Source of the DNA: Dolichospermum sp. DET69
GTDB taxonomy: Bacteria; Cyanobacteriota; Cyanobacteriia; Cyanobacteriales; Nostocaceae
Length of the DNA: 64,000 bases
Assembly (NCBI GenBank): GCA_017355425.1
Contig: CP070233.1
Coordinates: 3,823,501 to 3,887,500 of the forward strand
Direction of reading: 5' to 3'
Below the pieces are notes generated by a model, which did not search any database, was not told the DNA's origin, and worked only from the letters and a program-made list of their open reading frames with translations. Below are positions 1 to 9,033 of the stretch, piece by piece. Position 1 is the stretch's first letter. The number at the start of each line of letters is the position of its first letter. The position numbers were made by a program, and so were the translations under genes.

Positions 1-1079
1 ACATCACTGGGGTTGTTGTCATTATAGGCAAAGTCCCAGCCGCGAATGTCATCAATGTAGCCGTTATTATCGTTATCTATGCCATCGCCGGCGATTTCTC
101 CTGGATTAGTCCAAATATTGCCTACTAGATCAGGGTGGTTATAATCAACTCCTGTATCAATCACTCCTATGACCAGGTTGGGATTGCCTTTTTGGATATC
201 CCAGGCTTCAGGAGCATCAATATCTGCGTCTGGAGTACCGCCATTTTGACCTGTGTTATTTAGTCCCCATAGTTGACCAAACCCTGGGTCATTGGGGATT
301 GTAACTGCTTTGGTGACAATATAATCTGGCTCGATGTACTTGAATGTGGAACTATTTCTATGTGTAGCTATGGCAGTTTCTACAGAGGTTTTTCCAGATA
401 ACGTCCATATTTGAGCCCCTGTCAGCTTAATGGTCTCTGTCTTGACCACTCCCAAGGTGTTTTTAATCTCATTGGCTTGGGCGATATTGATTGTGTCATT
501 GAATTTAACAATCAGTTTATTACTGGCATAAGCTGGTTTCGGAGTTGGATATTTTCCTACGGTATCTTGACTATTTCCGTTCGAGGTGATAGATGCAATT
601 TCTAGTGCTGGAGATGCTTCAATCAATCCAGTAGTGTATTCTAACACCCAGTCTCCACCTGATGTAATATTCCCAGTCAAGTCATCAGATGCAGCTACAT
701 CTGCCCCGGTCAACTGACTAATTTGCTGGACAAAAGTTTTACCTGCTGAACCCTGAGCAACATTGGAAGCATACAACAGAATGTCTCCTGTGGCGGTGAG
801 AGATTGACCCCACTGCTGCAATTGTGATGTGTAACTGCTGAGGTTTGAGGAGTTGAGGACGGTTGAACCAAGTGACAAACTGCCTTCTGACCCTTGAGAA
901 ATAATCTGAAGGCTATCAATGTTTGTAAGTCCTGATAAATTCTGAGTAATTTGCTGAATACCGTCTTGGTTGGCACTGAGAAGAAACAACAGTGTACCAG
1001 GTTTAACGCTATCAACTATATTTCTATAATCTGCAACGTTGGGATCAACGAAAACAACGGATTTGGTAGATTCTGCCAT
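1..1079 (-). CDS. DUF4347 + subtilisin-like (S8) peptidase, 5' part only
   Basis: Reading the minus strand from the ATG at 1079 gives 359 uninterrupted codons that run off the left edge, so the C-terminus is missing. Residues about 5-175 match the DUF4347 domain found at the N-terminus of large secreted cyanobacterial proteins. A pro-peptide-like stretch (AYASNKLIVKFND) follows, then the start of a peptidase S8 domain: NDPGFGQLWGLNNTGQ, the catalytic-Asp block VIDTGVDYNHPDL, and DNDNNGYIDDIRGWDF. The catalytic His and Ser lie outside the window. No Sec signal is visible; DUF4347 proteins usually lack one and are thought to be exported by type I or other routes. An extracellular calcium-dependent protease is the best guess. 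Confidence 0.85.
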   Translation of the reverse strand, partial: MAESTKSVVFVDPNVADYRNIVDSVKPGTLLFLLSANQDGIQQITQNLSGLTNIDSLQIISQGSEGSLSLGSTVLNSSNLSSYTSQLQQWGQSLTATGDILLYASNVAQGSAGKTFVQQISQLTGADVAASDDLTGNITSGGDWVLEYTTGLIEASPALEIASITSNGNSQDTVGKYPTPKPAYASNKLIVKFNDTINIAQANEIKNTLGVVKTETIKLTGAQIWTLSGKTSVETAIATHRNSSTFKYIEPDYIVTKAVTIPNDPGFGQLWGLNNTGQNGGTPDADIDAPEAWDIQKGNPNLVIGVIDTGVDYNHPDLVGNIWTNPGEIAGDGIDNDNNGYIDDIRGWDFAYNDNNPSD

Positions 1080-1524
1080 AACTATAACTTTGAACCCTGT
1101 ATATTTTTCGATCCTTATTTTTTTAATCTACTCCACAAATGACCGGGTTCTGTACCGGAAAATACTAAGTTATGACTGACTTAGATAATTTCTATGACTG
1201 TTTTGAGAAATACACACATAGCGCAAACCCAAGATGTTTGCATAAGCTAATCAATTATTTTAGGTAAAGCTTGCCAATTTGCCATCCTCTTCTCTGCCCC
1301 CTACAGATGGAACATTCCTATAAAGGTTTTAAATTACGCATACTTGATTATTGTATAAAATAACAAAATTTACTAGGTTAAAACTTTTGTCATCTATCTA
1401 AAGATAGATTGTAATGACTAATTAATTTTGAAAAAATTAAAGCCATAATTTCTGCAAATTTAGTAAAATACCGAATAAAGACTTGATTTTTTAGATACGC
1501 ACTCTTTATATTTTGAAATTACTT
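1080..1524. other. intergenic region between divergent genes
   Basis: This AT-rich spacer of 445 bp separates the S8 peptidase (minus) from the NB-ARC gene (plus). It must hold both promoters. I see no convincing ORF, RNA gene or long palindrome in it. Confidence 0.5.
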
Positions 1525-2775
1525 ATGCCTAGGTCACTGAGAATTCATCATAACTATATTAATGAAATTAAGTCAAAAATTATACAGCAAGGCTATCGGA
1601 CTCAAAGAGCTTTAGCTGATGATGCAGGATTATGCTTAACTACAGTTAGCAACTTCCTGAATGGTAAACCCGTTGATTGTGCAACCTTTGAAGAACTATG
1701 TCGGAGATTAAGTCTAGATTGGCAAAAAATCAGTATTTCAAATACTAAAATAGTATCTAATCCTCTATACTTGTACGGAGAAATACGTAAAAAACAAACA
1801 AAGATATCAAATCAAGACTGGGGAACAGCGATTGATATTTCAGCATTTTATGGCCGCAGCCAAGAACTGACACAACTAGAATCATGGATTTTGGAAGATG
1901 GCTGTCACTTAGTAGGATTATTTGGTATGGATGGAGTTGGTAAAACAACTTTGGCTACCCAACTGACAAAACAAATTCAGGATCAGTTTGATTACGTTTT
2001 TTGGCGTTCAGTGCCAACAGTCCCATCTTTTGATAGTATGATCACCGAGATGCTTTCCTTTATTTCCCATCGTCGGGAAAGTACACCCAATATCAATCAG
2101 CTGATATATTATCTGTATGAACACCGATGTCTCATTATTTGGGATAATCTAGATACGGTTTTGGATGTTGATTATATCAAATATATTCAGTTAATCCGGA
2201 TCATTGCAGACACGAAACATCAAAGCAATTTAATTTTTACCAGTCGAGACAAACCTGTTGAACTCACTGAATTAGAGGGGTGGTCATTATCATTCCGTTC
2301 TTTGAGGTTGACTGGTTCATCAGAAATAGCTTTTTCTCTGCTACAATCAAGGCGGCTATTGGGAACGGATCAACACAAGTATGAATTATCCCATTCTTAT
2401 GGTCATAATCCCTTGAAAATTAAAATTGTTGTTAATATTATTATTGACTTATTTGATGGTAATATTGAAGAATTCCTCAAACAAAATACATTATTAGTCA
2501 GTAATTATATAAACAGCTTACTGGAACAACAGTTAAATCCCCTCTCGGTTCTAGAATGGCAAATTATGTACTGTCTGTCCACTGACCAGCGATTAATAAA
2601 CCTTACGGGTTTGGCGCAAAATCAAAATATATTACCTAATGTTTCTATATCCCAACTTTTACAAGCAATAGAGAGGCTATATTCACGATCTTTAATAGAG
2701 AAAAAAGCGGGTATGTACAGTTTGCAATCTGTTCTCAGGGAGTATGTCATAGAAAAATTTATTAATAAATTATGA
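1525..2775 (+). CDS. NB-ARC (STAND-type) NTPase with N-terminal helix-turn-helix-like domain
   Basis: The protein is about 416 aa. Residues 1-70 form the short helical, HTH-like module common at the start of cyanobacterial NB-ARC/WD40 proteins (ALADDAGLCLTTVSNFLNGKPVD). The NTPase follows with a P-loop near residue 131 (GMDGVGKTT), Walker B near 200 (RCLIIWDNLDTV), a sensor-like LIFTSRDKP and a GLPLA-like GHNPLKIKI. It stops after a winged-helix-like tail with no WD40, TPR or effector domain, so it is shorter than most relatives. I chose the ATG at 1525; a TTG at 1513 is in frame but weaker. Proteins of this class are signalling or immunity switches; the actual role here is unknown. Confidence 0.75.
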   Translation: MPRSLRIHHNYINEIKSKIIQQGYRTQRALADDAGLCLTTVSNFLNGKPVDCATFEELCRRLSLDWQKISISNTKIVSNPLYLYGEIRKKQTKISNQDWGTAIDISAFYGRSQELTQLESWILEDGCHLVGLFGMDGVGKTTLATQLTKQIQDQFDYVFWRSVPTVPSFDSMITEMLSFISHRRESTPNINQLIYYLYEHRCLIIWDNLDTVLDVDYIKYIQLIRIIADTKHQSNLIFTSRDKPVELTELEGWSLSFRSLRLTGSSEIAFSLLQSRRLLGTDQHKYELSHSYGHNPLKIKIVVNIIIDLFDGNIEEFLKQNTLLVSNYINSLLEQQLNPLSVLEWQIMYCLSTDQRLINLTGLAQNQNILPNVSISQLLQAIERLYSRSLIEKKAGMYSLQSVLREYVIEKFINKL

Positions 2776-2780
2776 TTTTA

Positions 2781-2933
2781 TTATATATAAGCTTTAAAAA
2801 TCTGATTTGCAGTAAGATCTAATTCAGGAAAATTTTGGGAAATAATCCGTTCATGATCTCGAAACTTGCTAATTTGATATTCTTGATCAATTAAATTACA
2901 AACAGAGATTGTCGGTTGTTTAGGATTACCAAT
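2781..2933 (-). pseudogene. Uma2 (DUF820) nuclease remnant, C-terminal end only
   Basis: About 50 codons match the last part of the intact Uma2 protein at 4498-5115 (shared IGNPKQPTIS and ELDLTANQIF). Everything upstream, including the nuclease active site, is gone and is replaced by repeat DNA. It is a decayed duplicate about 1.6 kb from its intact relative. Confidence 0.75.
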
Positions 2934-2964
2934 AAAATTCCTTATACAGCACTTTCCGGTGTTA

Positions 2965-3031
2965 TGAGGTACATATCCAGCGGGCAAGATGCCCGCACTA
3001 CAAGAGTTTTATAATTCAAGTTTGTACCTCA
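2965..3031. repeat. small dispersed inverted-repeat element
   Basis: The arms TGAGGTACA (2965) and TGTACCTCA (3023) enclose a palindromic core, GCGGGCAAGATGCCCGC, at 2980-2996. A related GCGGGCA..TGCCCGC core occurs near 24815. It replaces the 5' part of the Uma2 remnant. Confidence 0.55.
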
Positions 3032-3072
3032 TTAGAGCGAAATCTGCTGTATTATAGCATTGACAAAAAACA

Positions 3073-3105
3073 AGAACCCCGAATTCTTCAAGAAGTCGGG
3101 GTTCT
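3073..3105 (-). terminator. 33-bp palindrome acting as terminator of the CobW gene
   Basis: An almost perfect hairpin of 16-bp arms built on AGAACCCCGA / TCGGGGTTCT lies 17 bp beyond the stop codon of the minus-strand CobW gene. Its length and core match the palindromes at 12677 and 52183, so it is probably a dispersed repeat serving as a terminator. Confidence 0.6.
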
Positions 3106-3121
3106 GGATATTATTTAATTA

Positions 3122-4231
3122 CTACTTCCCAAATCCTTTACCTCTACTAATAGAAGGAAGACAAATACAGTTTTCTAACTGCTGAAGTAAGGTTTCGGTA
3201 TCCAGATTTTGACCAATTAACACTAACTGATTTTTCTTTTCACCTTTCCATTGATCATCATCAATAGTGAAGCGTTTACCGCAAAGATGGAAAATATGCC
3301 GTTGAGGACTTTCATCAAACCACATAATTCCCTTAGCACGGAAAACATTTGTGGGTAATTGGTTATCTAGGAAATGTTGAAACTTTCTAATGGAAAAAGG
3401 TTTTTCACTTTGGAAAGAAATAGAGATAAAACCATCATTTTCTAAGTGGTCAGAATGGTGATGATGTTCATGATCATGGTGGTCATGGCCACAGGTAGAA
3501 TGATCATGGTCGTCATGATGTTCATGTCCAGAATCATCATGATCATGATGTTCTTCTGCGTGAGAATCAAAATATTTATCAGATTGAAACAAACCGACAC
3601 TGAGAATTAAAGGGAGGGGAACTTGTGATTTTGTTGTCCGAATAATTCTAGAACCTTCTTTGATATTGTTGATTTTTTTCTCTAATTCTTGCAAAGTGGT
3701 TTCATCAACCAAATCAGTCTTATTGAGAATAATTACATCACCATAAGTAATTTGACTCAAAGCTGCTTCAGAATTGAATAAATCCAAACTATAGTTTGCC
3801 GCATCAACTACAGTAATAATAGAATCTAACCTGGTTAAATCTCGCAATTCTGAACCCAAAAATGTCATGGCTACAGGTAAAGGATCTGCTAAACCAGTGG
3901 TTTCTACAACTAGATAATCTAGCTTTTCTTCCCGTTCTAAAACCTTGTAAACAGCATCAACTAAGTCATTATTAATGGTGCAGCAAATACAGCCATTACT
4001 TAATTCCACCATGTTTTCATCAGTGGAAACAACTAATTCATTATCAATGCCAATTTCACCAAATTCATTCACTAAAACCGCAGTTTTTACACCTTGCTGA
4101 TTTGTGAGAATATGGTTAAGTAAAGTCGTCTTACCACTACCTAAAAAACCTGTAATAATAGTTACTGGTAAACCTTGTTTGGCAACTTCCATTGTCTGAG
4201 ATTCGGAACTAACAGTTGTTTGCATAGTCAT
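3122..4231 (-). CDS. CobW/COG0523 GTP-dependent metallochaperone
   Basis: The 369-aa protein is a G3E-family GTPase. It has Walker A at 28-36 (GFLGSGKTT), the metal-binding CxCC motif at 81-84 (GCICC), a Walker B/ETTG region (VVETTGLADP) and the base-specificity motif NKTD. A very His/Asp-rich linker (about residues 225-262) is followed by a CobW C-terminal domain. Proteins with this layout insert or buffer zinc (ZNG/ZigA type); some COG0523 members serve cobalt or nitrile hydratase iron. The long His tract favours zinc or nickel. No cobalamin genes adjoin it, and I could not identify a Zur box upstream. It appears monocistronic, ending in the hairpin at 3073-3105. Confidence 0.85.
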   Translation of the reverse strand: MTMQTTVSSESQTMEVAKQGLPVTIITGFLGSGKTTLLNHILTNQQGVKTAVLVNEFGEIGIDNELVVSTDENMVELSNGCICCTINNDLVDAVYKVLEREEKLDYLVVETTGLADPLPVAMTFLGSELRDLTRLDSIITVVDAANYSLDLFNSEAALSQITYGDVIILNKTDLVDETTLQELEKKINNIKEGSRIIRTTKSQVPLPLILSVGLFQSDKYFDSHAEEHHDHDDSGHEHHDDHDHSTCGHDHHDHEHHHHSDHLENDGFISISFQSEKPFSIRKFQHFLDNQLPTNVFRAKGIMWFDESPQRHIFHLCGKRFTIDDDQWKGEKKNQLVLIGQNLDTETLLQQLENCICLPSISRGKGFGK

Positions 4232-4295
4232 AAAGGAGGATTTTGGTGTATTTTAAATTTTATCTTGATTTTGGTCACTCGACATGACAAAAGAA

Positions 4296-4330
4296 GGGAA
4301 CAGGGAACAGGGAACAGGGAACAGGGAACA
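4296..4330. repeat. heptamer tandem repeat (GGGAACA)x5
   Basis: Five perfect copies of GGGAACA form a short STRR-type array between the CobW and Uma2 genes. An inverted partner (TGTTCCC-like, about 4450-4490) lies 130 bp further on, so the region can fold back on itself. Confidence 0.8.
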
Positions 4331-4497
4331 GATAAGAAACTTTAGTTTTGAGTTTAGAGCTTCAGTCAAAAAAAAGATATTTTTACAAAATGCGTAGCCC
4401 GAAAAAAACAGTGTCATTATTTCAATCTCATGTTTTTAAACATGAGTTTTTCCTGTTCCGGTGTGCCTATTCCCTGTTCCCTCTGACAGTAACATAT

Positions 4498-5115
4498 TTA
4501 CATACCAGCTTGAAAAATTTGGTTAGCAGTTAAGGTCAATTCTGGAAAAGTTGGTGATACTATAGTTTCATTTTCTCGAAATTGTCTAACTTGATATTCT
4601 CCATTGATTAAATCATAAATAGAAATAGTTGGTTGTTTAGGATTTCCTATATAGGGAGTTCCACCTAAAGCTAAATAATCAATAATCCAATATTCAGGAA
4701 TCCCAATTTCTTCATAGTCTTTGACTTTTGTTAAGTAATCAACACGCCAATTGCTACTAACAACTTCAATCACTAAGGGAATTGATGCTGCTTGAGTAAC
4801 TGTAGCTTGTTTTTTCCATAATGGCTCATTGATTAAATTAGAACGATTTAGTATCAAGACATCTGGTGAGTAAGCTGATTCATTTTCAGGTTGTTTTACT
4901 AAAACCGTTTTAGGAATACGGTAGGGTAAATTTAAGCGCAGATATTCCGCCGTAGCTATCTCAGCCAAAAAACTACTAATATCTTCATGATCTCCTAAAG
5001 GTTGATTCATTTCAATAATTACTCCATTATGTAATTCATAATACTTTCCCTCTGGCTTCCATTGCACAAATTCTTCAAAAGTTACTGATTTAGTCTTCGG
5101 TAATGTTTGAATCAT
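4498..5115 (-). CDS. Uma2 family endonuclease (DUF820)
   Basis: The 205-aa protein is full length for this cyanobacteria-expanded family, which has a PD-(D/E)XK restriction-endonuclease fold. Visible features are the N-terminal FEEFVQWKPEGKYYELHNGVI, then SPDVLI (catalytic Asp), IPLVIEVVS (catalytic Glu) and a following Lys in YLTKVKDYEE. The C-terminus matches the remnant at 2781-2933. It lies divergently from cysS. The biological role is not established; copies are often found singly near mobile DNA. Confidence 0.85.
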   Translation of the reverse strand: MIQTLPKTKSVTFEEFVQWKPEGKYYELHNGVIIEMNQPLGDHEDISSFLAEIATAEYLRLNLPYRIPKTVLVKQPENESAYSPDVLILNRSNLINEPLWKKQATVTQAASIPLVIEVVSSNWRVDYLTKVKDYEEIGIPEYWIIDYLALGGTPYIGNPKQPTISIYDLINGEYQVRQFRENETIVSPTFPELTLTANQIFQAGM

Positions 5116-5246
5116 ACTTTACCTCTATCTGTTAGTGTTAATAACCATAATTATAGCCAATTATTAGCTACTAAAATATTCAATTACGCCATTGTCATCA
5201 ACTTGCGTTATCATTGTTTATCGTCAGATTCCCGCATTACTCTGTT

Positions 5247-6695
5247 ATGACCCTATCTATTTACAATACTCTCAGCCGTCGTCAAGAACAATTTACCACC
5301 GTCGAACCTGGAAAGGTGAAAATGTATTGCTGTGGCATGACGGTTTATGATTACTGCCATTTGGGTCATGCGAGAACGTGCATTGTTTGGGATGTAGTCC
5401 GTCGTTACCTGCAATTTATTGGTTATGATGTGCGTTATATCCAGAATTTTACTGATATTGATGATAAAATTCTTAAACGTGCCAGAGAAGAAAATTCTTC
5501 AATGGAAGAGGTTGCAGAACGCTACATTCAAGCATATTTTGAGGATATGTCGCGGTTGGGAATTAAAGAAGCTGACGAATATCCCCGCGCTACACATACC
5601 ATCAATGGTATTCAAAGATTAATTCACGATTTAGAACATAAAGGATTTGCTTATCCTGCTGATGGTGATGTGTATTATTCTGTACAGAATTTTGAGGAAT
5701 ATGGCAAACTTTCAGGACGTAAATTAGAGGATATGCAAGCCGGCGCAAGTGAACGGGTAAATATCGAAGATGCAGAATATCAAAAGAAGCGATATCCCTT
5801 TGATTTTGCCCTGTGGAAGGCTGCAAAACCCGGTGAACCTGCGTGGGAGTCTCCTTGGGGAAAAGGTCGCCCTGGATGGCATATTGAATGCTCGGCGATG
5901 GTGCGCGATCGCTTGGGTGATACTATAGATATTCATGCTGGTGGTGCTGACTTAATTTTCCCCCACCACGAAAACGAAATTGCCCAATCGGAAGCCGTTA
6001 CAGGAAAACCTTTAGCAAATTATTGGTTACACAATGGCATGGTAAAAGTTGATGGGGAAAAAATGTCCAAATCCTTGGGTAATTTTATCACCATTCGCCA
6101 ATTGTTAGATCGGGGTGTAGACCCAATGGCGGTAAGATTATTTGTGATGATGGCACAATATCGTAAACCCATAGATTTTACCGATGATGCTATATTAGCA
6201 GCAACAAATGGCTGGCATACTATCAAAGAAGGATTACTTTTCGGCTATCACCATAATCAACAATTGGGAACTGAAACTAATTTAATTTCTCATAGCTACA
6301 TTGATAAATTCAAAGAAGCCGTTAATGATGACTTTAATTTCCCTGGTGGGTTAACAGTAATTTTTGAATTAGCTAAAGAACTAATTCGAGAAGGGAATAT
6401 TATTGTACATCAAGGAAAAACAGAAACTCCAGCCCATGAATTACAGCAAAAATGGCGAACATTAATTACATTAGCAGATGTTTTGGGTTTAACCGCCCAA
6501 CCAGAAACAAAAACTCCTACACAGGATGGTATAAGTAATGCAGAAATTGAAGCTCTAATTCAACAAAGACAAGAAGCAAGAAACGCAAAGAATTTTGCCG
6601 AATCTGACCGTATTCGTGATGAAATAAAAGCAAAAGGTTTTGACTTAATTGATACAAAAGGAGGTGGCACACTCTGGCATCCCACCATTAATTAA
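5247..6695 (+). CDS. cysS: cysteinyl-tRNA synthetase
   Basis: This class I aminoacyl-tRNA synthetase charges tRNA-Cys in the cytoplasm. The 482-aa length is normal. It shows the HIGH-type motif in [10 protein letters not shown], zinc ligands in [19 protein letters not shown] and HHENE, and the KMSKS loop (EKMSKSLGN). The C-terminal helical region ends with the usual [17 protein letters not shown] anticodon-stem-binding helices. I chose the ATG at 5247 ([10 protein letters not shown]); an in-frame TTG at 5214 would add residues not seen in the family. It appears to be a single-gene unit. Confidence 0.97.
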   Translation: MTLSIYNTLSRRQEQFTTVEPGKVKMYCCGMTVYDYCHLGHARTCIVWDVVRRYLQFIGYDVRYIQNFTDIDDKILKRAREENSSMEEVAERYIQAYFEDMSRLGIKEADEYPRATHTINGIQRLIHDLEHKGFAYPADGDVYYSVQNFEEYGKLSGRKLEDMQAGASERVNIEDAEYQKKRYPFDFALWKAAKPGEPAWESPWGKGRPGWHIECSAMVRDRLGDTIDIHAGGADLIFPHHENEIAQSEAVTGKPLANYWLHNGMVKVDGEKMSKSLGNFITIRQLLDRGVDPMAVRLFVMMAQYRKPIDFTDDAILAATNGWHTIKEGLLFGYHHNQQLGTETNLISHSYIDKFKEAVNDDFNFPGGLTVIFELAKELIREGNIIVHQGKTETPAHELQQKWRTLITLADVLGLTAQPETKTPTQDGISNAEIEALIQQRQEARNAKNFAESDRIRDEIKAKGFDLIDTKGGGTLWHPTIN

Positions 6696-7476
6696 ATATG
6701 CGTGACCTAAAACCCTTGTAGAGACGTTCCATGGGTAGGGATTCTCGGCTCTACATTCATAATAAATTCTAAAACAGAGGCAAACATGACAGAGGTAACA
6801 GCGAACTATGATCAAACATGGAAAGAAGCCATAGGACAATATTTTGAATCATTTTTACAATTCTTTTATCCAAAAATATACGAACAAATTGACTGGAGCA
6901 AACCCCCTATTTCTTTAGATAAAGAACTAGAACAAATTACTGCATCTAGTCAAACAGAAAAACGTTATGCGGATAAATTGTTTCAAGTCTGGTTATTGAA
7001 TAATAAAATAATTTGGATTTTGATTCATATAGAAGTCCAAAGTCAATATGATAAACAGTTTCCTCAAAGAATGTTTATCTATAATTATCGTTCATTTGAT
7101 TTATTTAATAAACCAGTAATAAGTTTAGCAATATTAGGAGATGAAAACAAAAGTTGGCGACCGAATAGTTATGAATATGGTTTAGGAGATAGTAAAGTTA
7201 AAATCAAATTCAGTACAGTGAAACTCCTAGACTATCAATGGTCAGAACTAGCTGCAAGTAACAATCTGTTTGCTATAATAATAATGGCACATCTGAAAAC
7301 CAAAGTCACTACTAAGGACTTAACGCAAAGAGAACAATGGAAATGGAACTTAGTCAGACCATTGTATCAAAAAGGCTTAACTAAATTCGACATTATTAAT
7401 TTAGTCAAGTTCATTGATAAAATGATGACGTTACCACCACCATTGCAATTAGAGTTTAAGGATAAATTAGAACAGT

Positions 7477-7828
7477 GTCAGTAACCCAGCCCTAAAGGGA
7501 CTGAGCTTGCAAGAGAAATCAAACAAGCTGTACTGACCAGACCACCCTGAGCATAGTCTAAGGGTAGCCGTTATTTGAGTCACGACACCTTGGAATGCGA
7601 AGCTAGTTCCCCGATCTGTCGCTTGTGATTAAACAGTTCTAAGGTCACTGGAACAGTGTTGCAAGCCTAACAAGCTCTTATAACTGGTCGAAGCTAACAT
7701 TACCCCAGAAATGGGAGGCTCTTCGGAGCAAAACATTATGCGTACAGAGTTGGAAAATTTGAATCGGTAATTGTCCCGTTGAAAGTACATCACAAAAGTA
7801 CCCCTAATTTCCCGACTCCAAGGCGGTA
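7477..7828 (+). ncRNA. structured RNA, HEARO/omega-RNA candidate
   Basis: A closing stem GTCAGTA (7477-7483) / TACTGAC (7531-7537) encloses two hairpins, CAGCCCT..AGGGACTG and AGCTTG/CAAGCT. Then follow an ACCCT/AGGGT hairpin, CTGT/ACAG, and CACTG-gaa-CAGTG. Next come CCCA-GAAA-TGGG (7704-7715, GNRA tetraloop) and GCTC-TTCG-GAGC (7718-7729, UUCG tetraloop). Two classic stable tetraloops and a nested multibranch in 350 bases indicate a real folded RNA. If it is an omega RNA, the 16 host bases just before it, GATAAATTAGAACAGT (7461-7476), would be its guide. Confidence 0.6.
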
Positions 7829-7881
7829 ATGAAAAAATATTCAAGACGGTTAAAACCGCTTGAGTCGTTTCCCTCTCAGCC

Positions 7882-8044
7882 TAGGCTGTTGACTTTGTGT
7901 GTTTTTGAGGGATTTTTCAGAAAATTATTCGTGTTATTTTTTGTTTGTGGGAAAACCACTGCAACAGCCGTTTTCCCGCAAGAACACACGACATATTTTT
8001 TGCATGAAGCCTTATGGGGTAAAGGGTTCAAAGTCAACAGCCTA
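7882..8044. repeat. large inverted repeat inside the insertion
   Basis: The perfect 16-bp arms TAGGCTGTTGACTTTG (7882-7897) and its complement (8029-8044) bound a segment with nested stems GTGTGTTTTT/AGAACACAC and GTGGGAAAAC/GTTTTCCCGC. It looks like a MITE or an imperfect giant hairpin. The palindrome CAGCCCTAAAGGGACTGAG occurs both near the left end (7488-7506) and beside this repeat (8049-8067). Confidence 0.7.
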
Positions 8045-8493
8045 CTCTCAGCCCTAAAGGGACTGAGTTTCCCGCATACCGCGAGGTCTTATGAAAAGGA
8101 GTTAAATATGCCTTTCCTCAGCACTATTGAAGAATTTGCAGAAGCAAAAGGTGAAATCAAAGGAGCTAGAAAAAACTGCCAAGACAATATTATCAAAATT
8201 CTAGCTAATAGATTTGATGATGTTCCAGAATTGATGAGCAATTCTATCACAAAAATTGATGATATGCTTATTCTGGAAAATCTACTTTTGTCGAGTATTA
8301 GTGTTCCCTCATTGGAGGAATTTCAAAAGTTAATTGATGCAGAATTACAGCAAAATCAATGATATCATATCTCTGATTTCTTCTATTACGAGGGAGTCAG
8401 AGATAACCATAACAAACTACTAAAGTTCAAAAATTATTACTTTGATATTTAGCAATTGATTAAATGCAGACAATACTAGTCGTTTAACTTACA

Positions 8494-8652
8494 GTTTCTA
8501 TAAAATTTGGTACTTTACCTGAAAAATTAATGAAAACTATTCAGCAAATTGATAATTTAACGAGTTTAAAACAACTACTTGTACAAACCATCAGCGTTAA
8601 TTCACTGGATGAGTTTCAAACATTAATTAATGCAGAATTAGGGGTCAAATGA
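8494..8652 (+). pseudogene. second Rpn-family C-terminal remnant
   Basis: In one open frame the DNA encodes SIKFGTLPEKLMK..., then NSLDEFQTLINAEL and a stop at 8650. This parallels the SLEEFQKLIDAEL end of the gene just upstream. Only the last ~52 codons remain, so it is a decayed partial duplication of the neighbouring Rpn gene. Confidence 0.65.
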
Positions 8653-9033
8653 GTAATGATTCCGAAAGTTACGATCAGGATTTGACAACCTTCTGGTAAC
8701 ATTCTGATTGACATGAATAAAACTGTACCATTTGAACGCCTCCAATTTTTGTAGTCTGAAATCCTTATGGCTACGTTGTGAAATGCTGTATCAAATAAAC
8801 CTTGGGTTAATTGGTACGTTGAGAATTACCAAAAATATTGATTGACATAATGCTTATCCAGTATGGCTTACAGTCTTAGCGTAACTTTCTGTGCGATTGC
8901 TCATTTACCCCCCCTAGTATTGTAGGGTGCGTTAAGATGAAATCTGTAAGACACCTTTATCAAAAATTTGGTGTGTTACGTTATCACTAACACACCCTAC
9001 TGAATTTTTAATGCTCAATTTTTAATTAATATC
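8653..9033. other. intergenic region upstream of tldD with an inverted repeat
   Basis: This stretch has no gene. An interspersed inverted repeat (GTAGGGTGCGTTA at 8922-8934 pairing with TAACACACCCTAC at 8988-9000) sits just upstream of tldD. Related TAGGGTGxGxTA modules recur near 17860. Confidence 0.6.

Larger units (their letters stand above)
7477..8090 (+). mobile_element. HEARO/omega-RNA-like insertion without an IscB gene
   Basis: These boundaries are set by frame restoration of the host gene and by the 5' RNA stem, which begins exactly at 7477. The element holds a highly structured 5' RNA (see 7477-7828), then an inverted-repeat segment, and no protein of recognisable family. The host base after the insertion starts ATGA (8091-8094), like the 3' target-adjacent motif recalled for some IscB systems. 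HEARO RNAs are the guide (omega) RNAs of IscB transposons, and copies lacking the nuclease gene are known. I infer a non-autonomous IscB-type element; the family assignment is from structure and context, not from an alignment. Confidence 0.6.
6786..8362 (+). pseudogene. Rpn-family (PD-(D/E)XK) nuclease gene interrupted by a 614-bp insertion
   Basis: The first segment, 6786-7476, encodes the nuclease domain (RRYADKL-type KRYADKLFQVW, IEVQSQYDKQFPQRMFIYNYR, WSELAASNNLFAIIIMAHLKT). It then meets a stop inside the inserted DNA. The second segment, 8091-8362, encodes the usual C-terminus (YEKELNMPFLSTIEE...). Joining base 7476 to base 8091 restores one frame (LEQ-Y-EKELNMPF) and a protein of about 320 aa, matching the intact 315-aa paralogue at 24842-25789. 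Rpn proteins are recombination-promoting nucleases often annotated as putative transposases. As it stands the 232-aa product lacks its C-terminus. The clean junction implies a recent insertion. Confidence 0.85.

Noticed and set aside
4348-4533. 61-aa plus-strand ORF
   Set aside because: Overlaps short repeats and the 3' end of a Uma2 gene; no protein-like features.
7829-8090. ORF start at 7829 as an IscB-type nuclease gene
   Set aside because: The sequence (MKKYSRRLKPLESFPSQ...) matches no nuclease and runs through the inverted repeat; it is only open because it joins the Rpn 3' exon frame.
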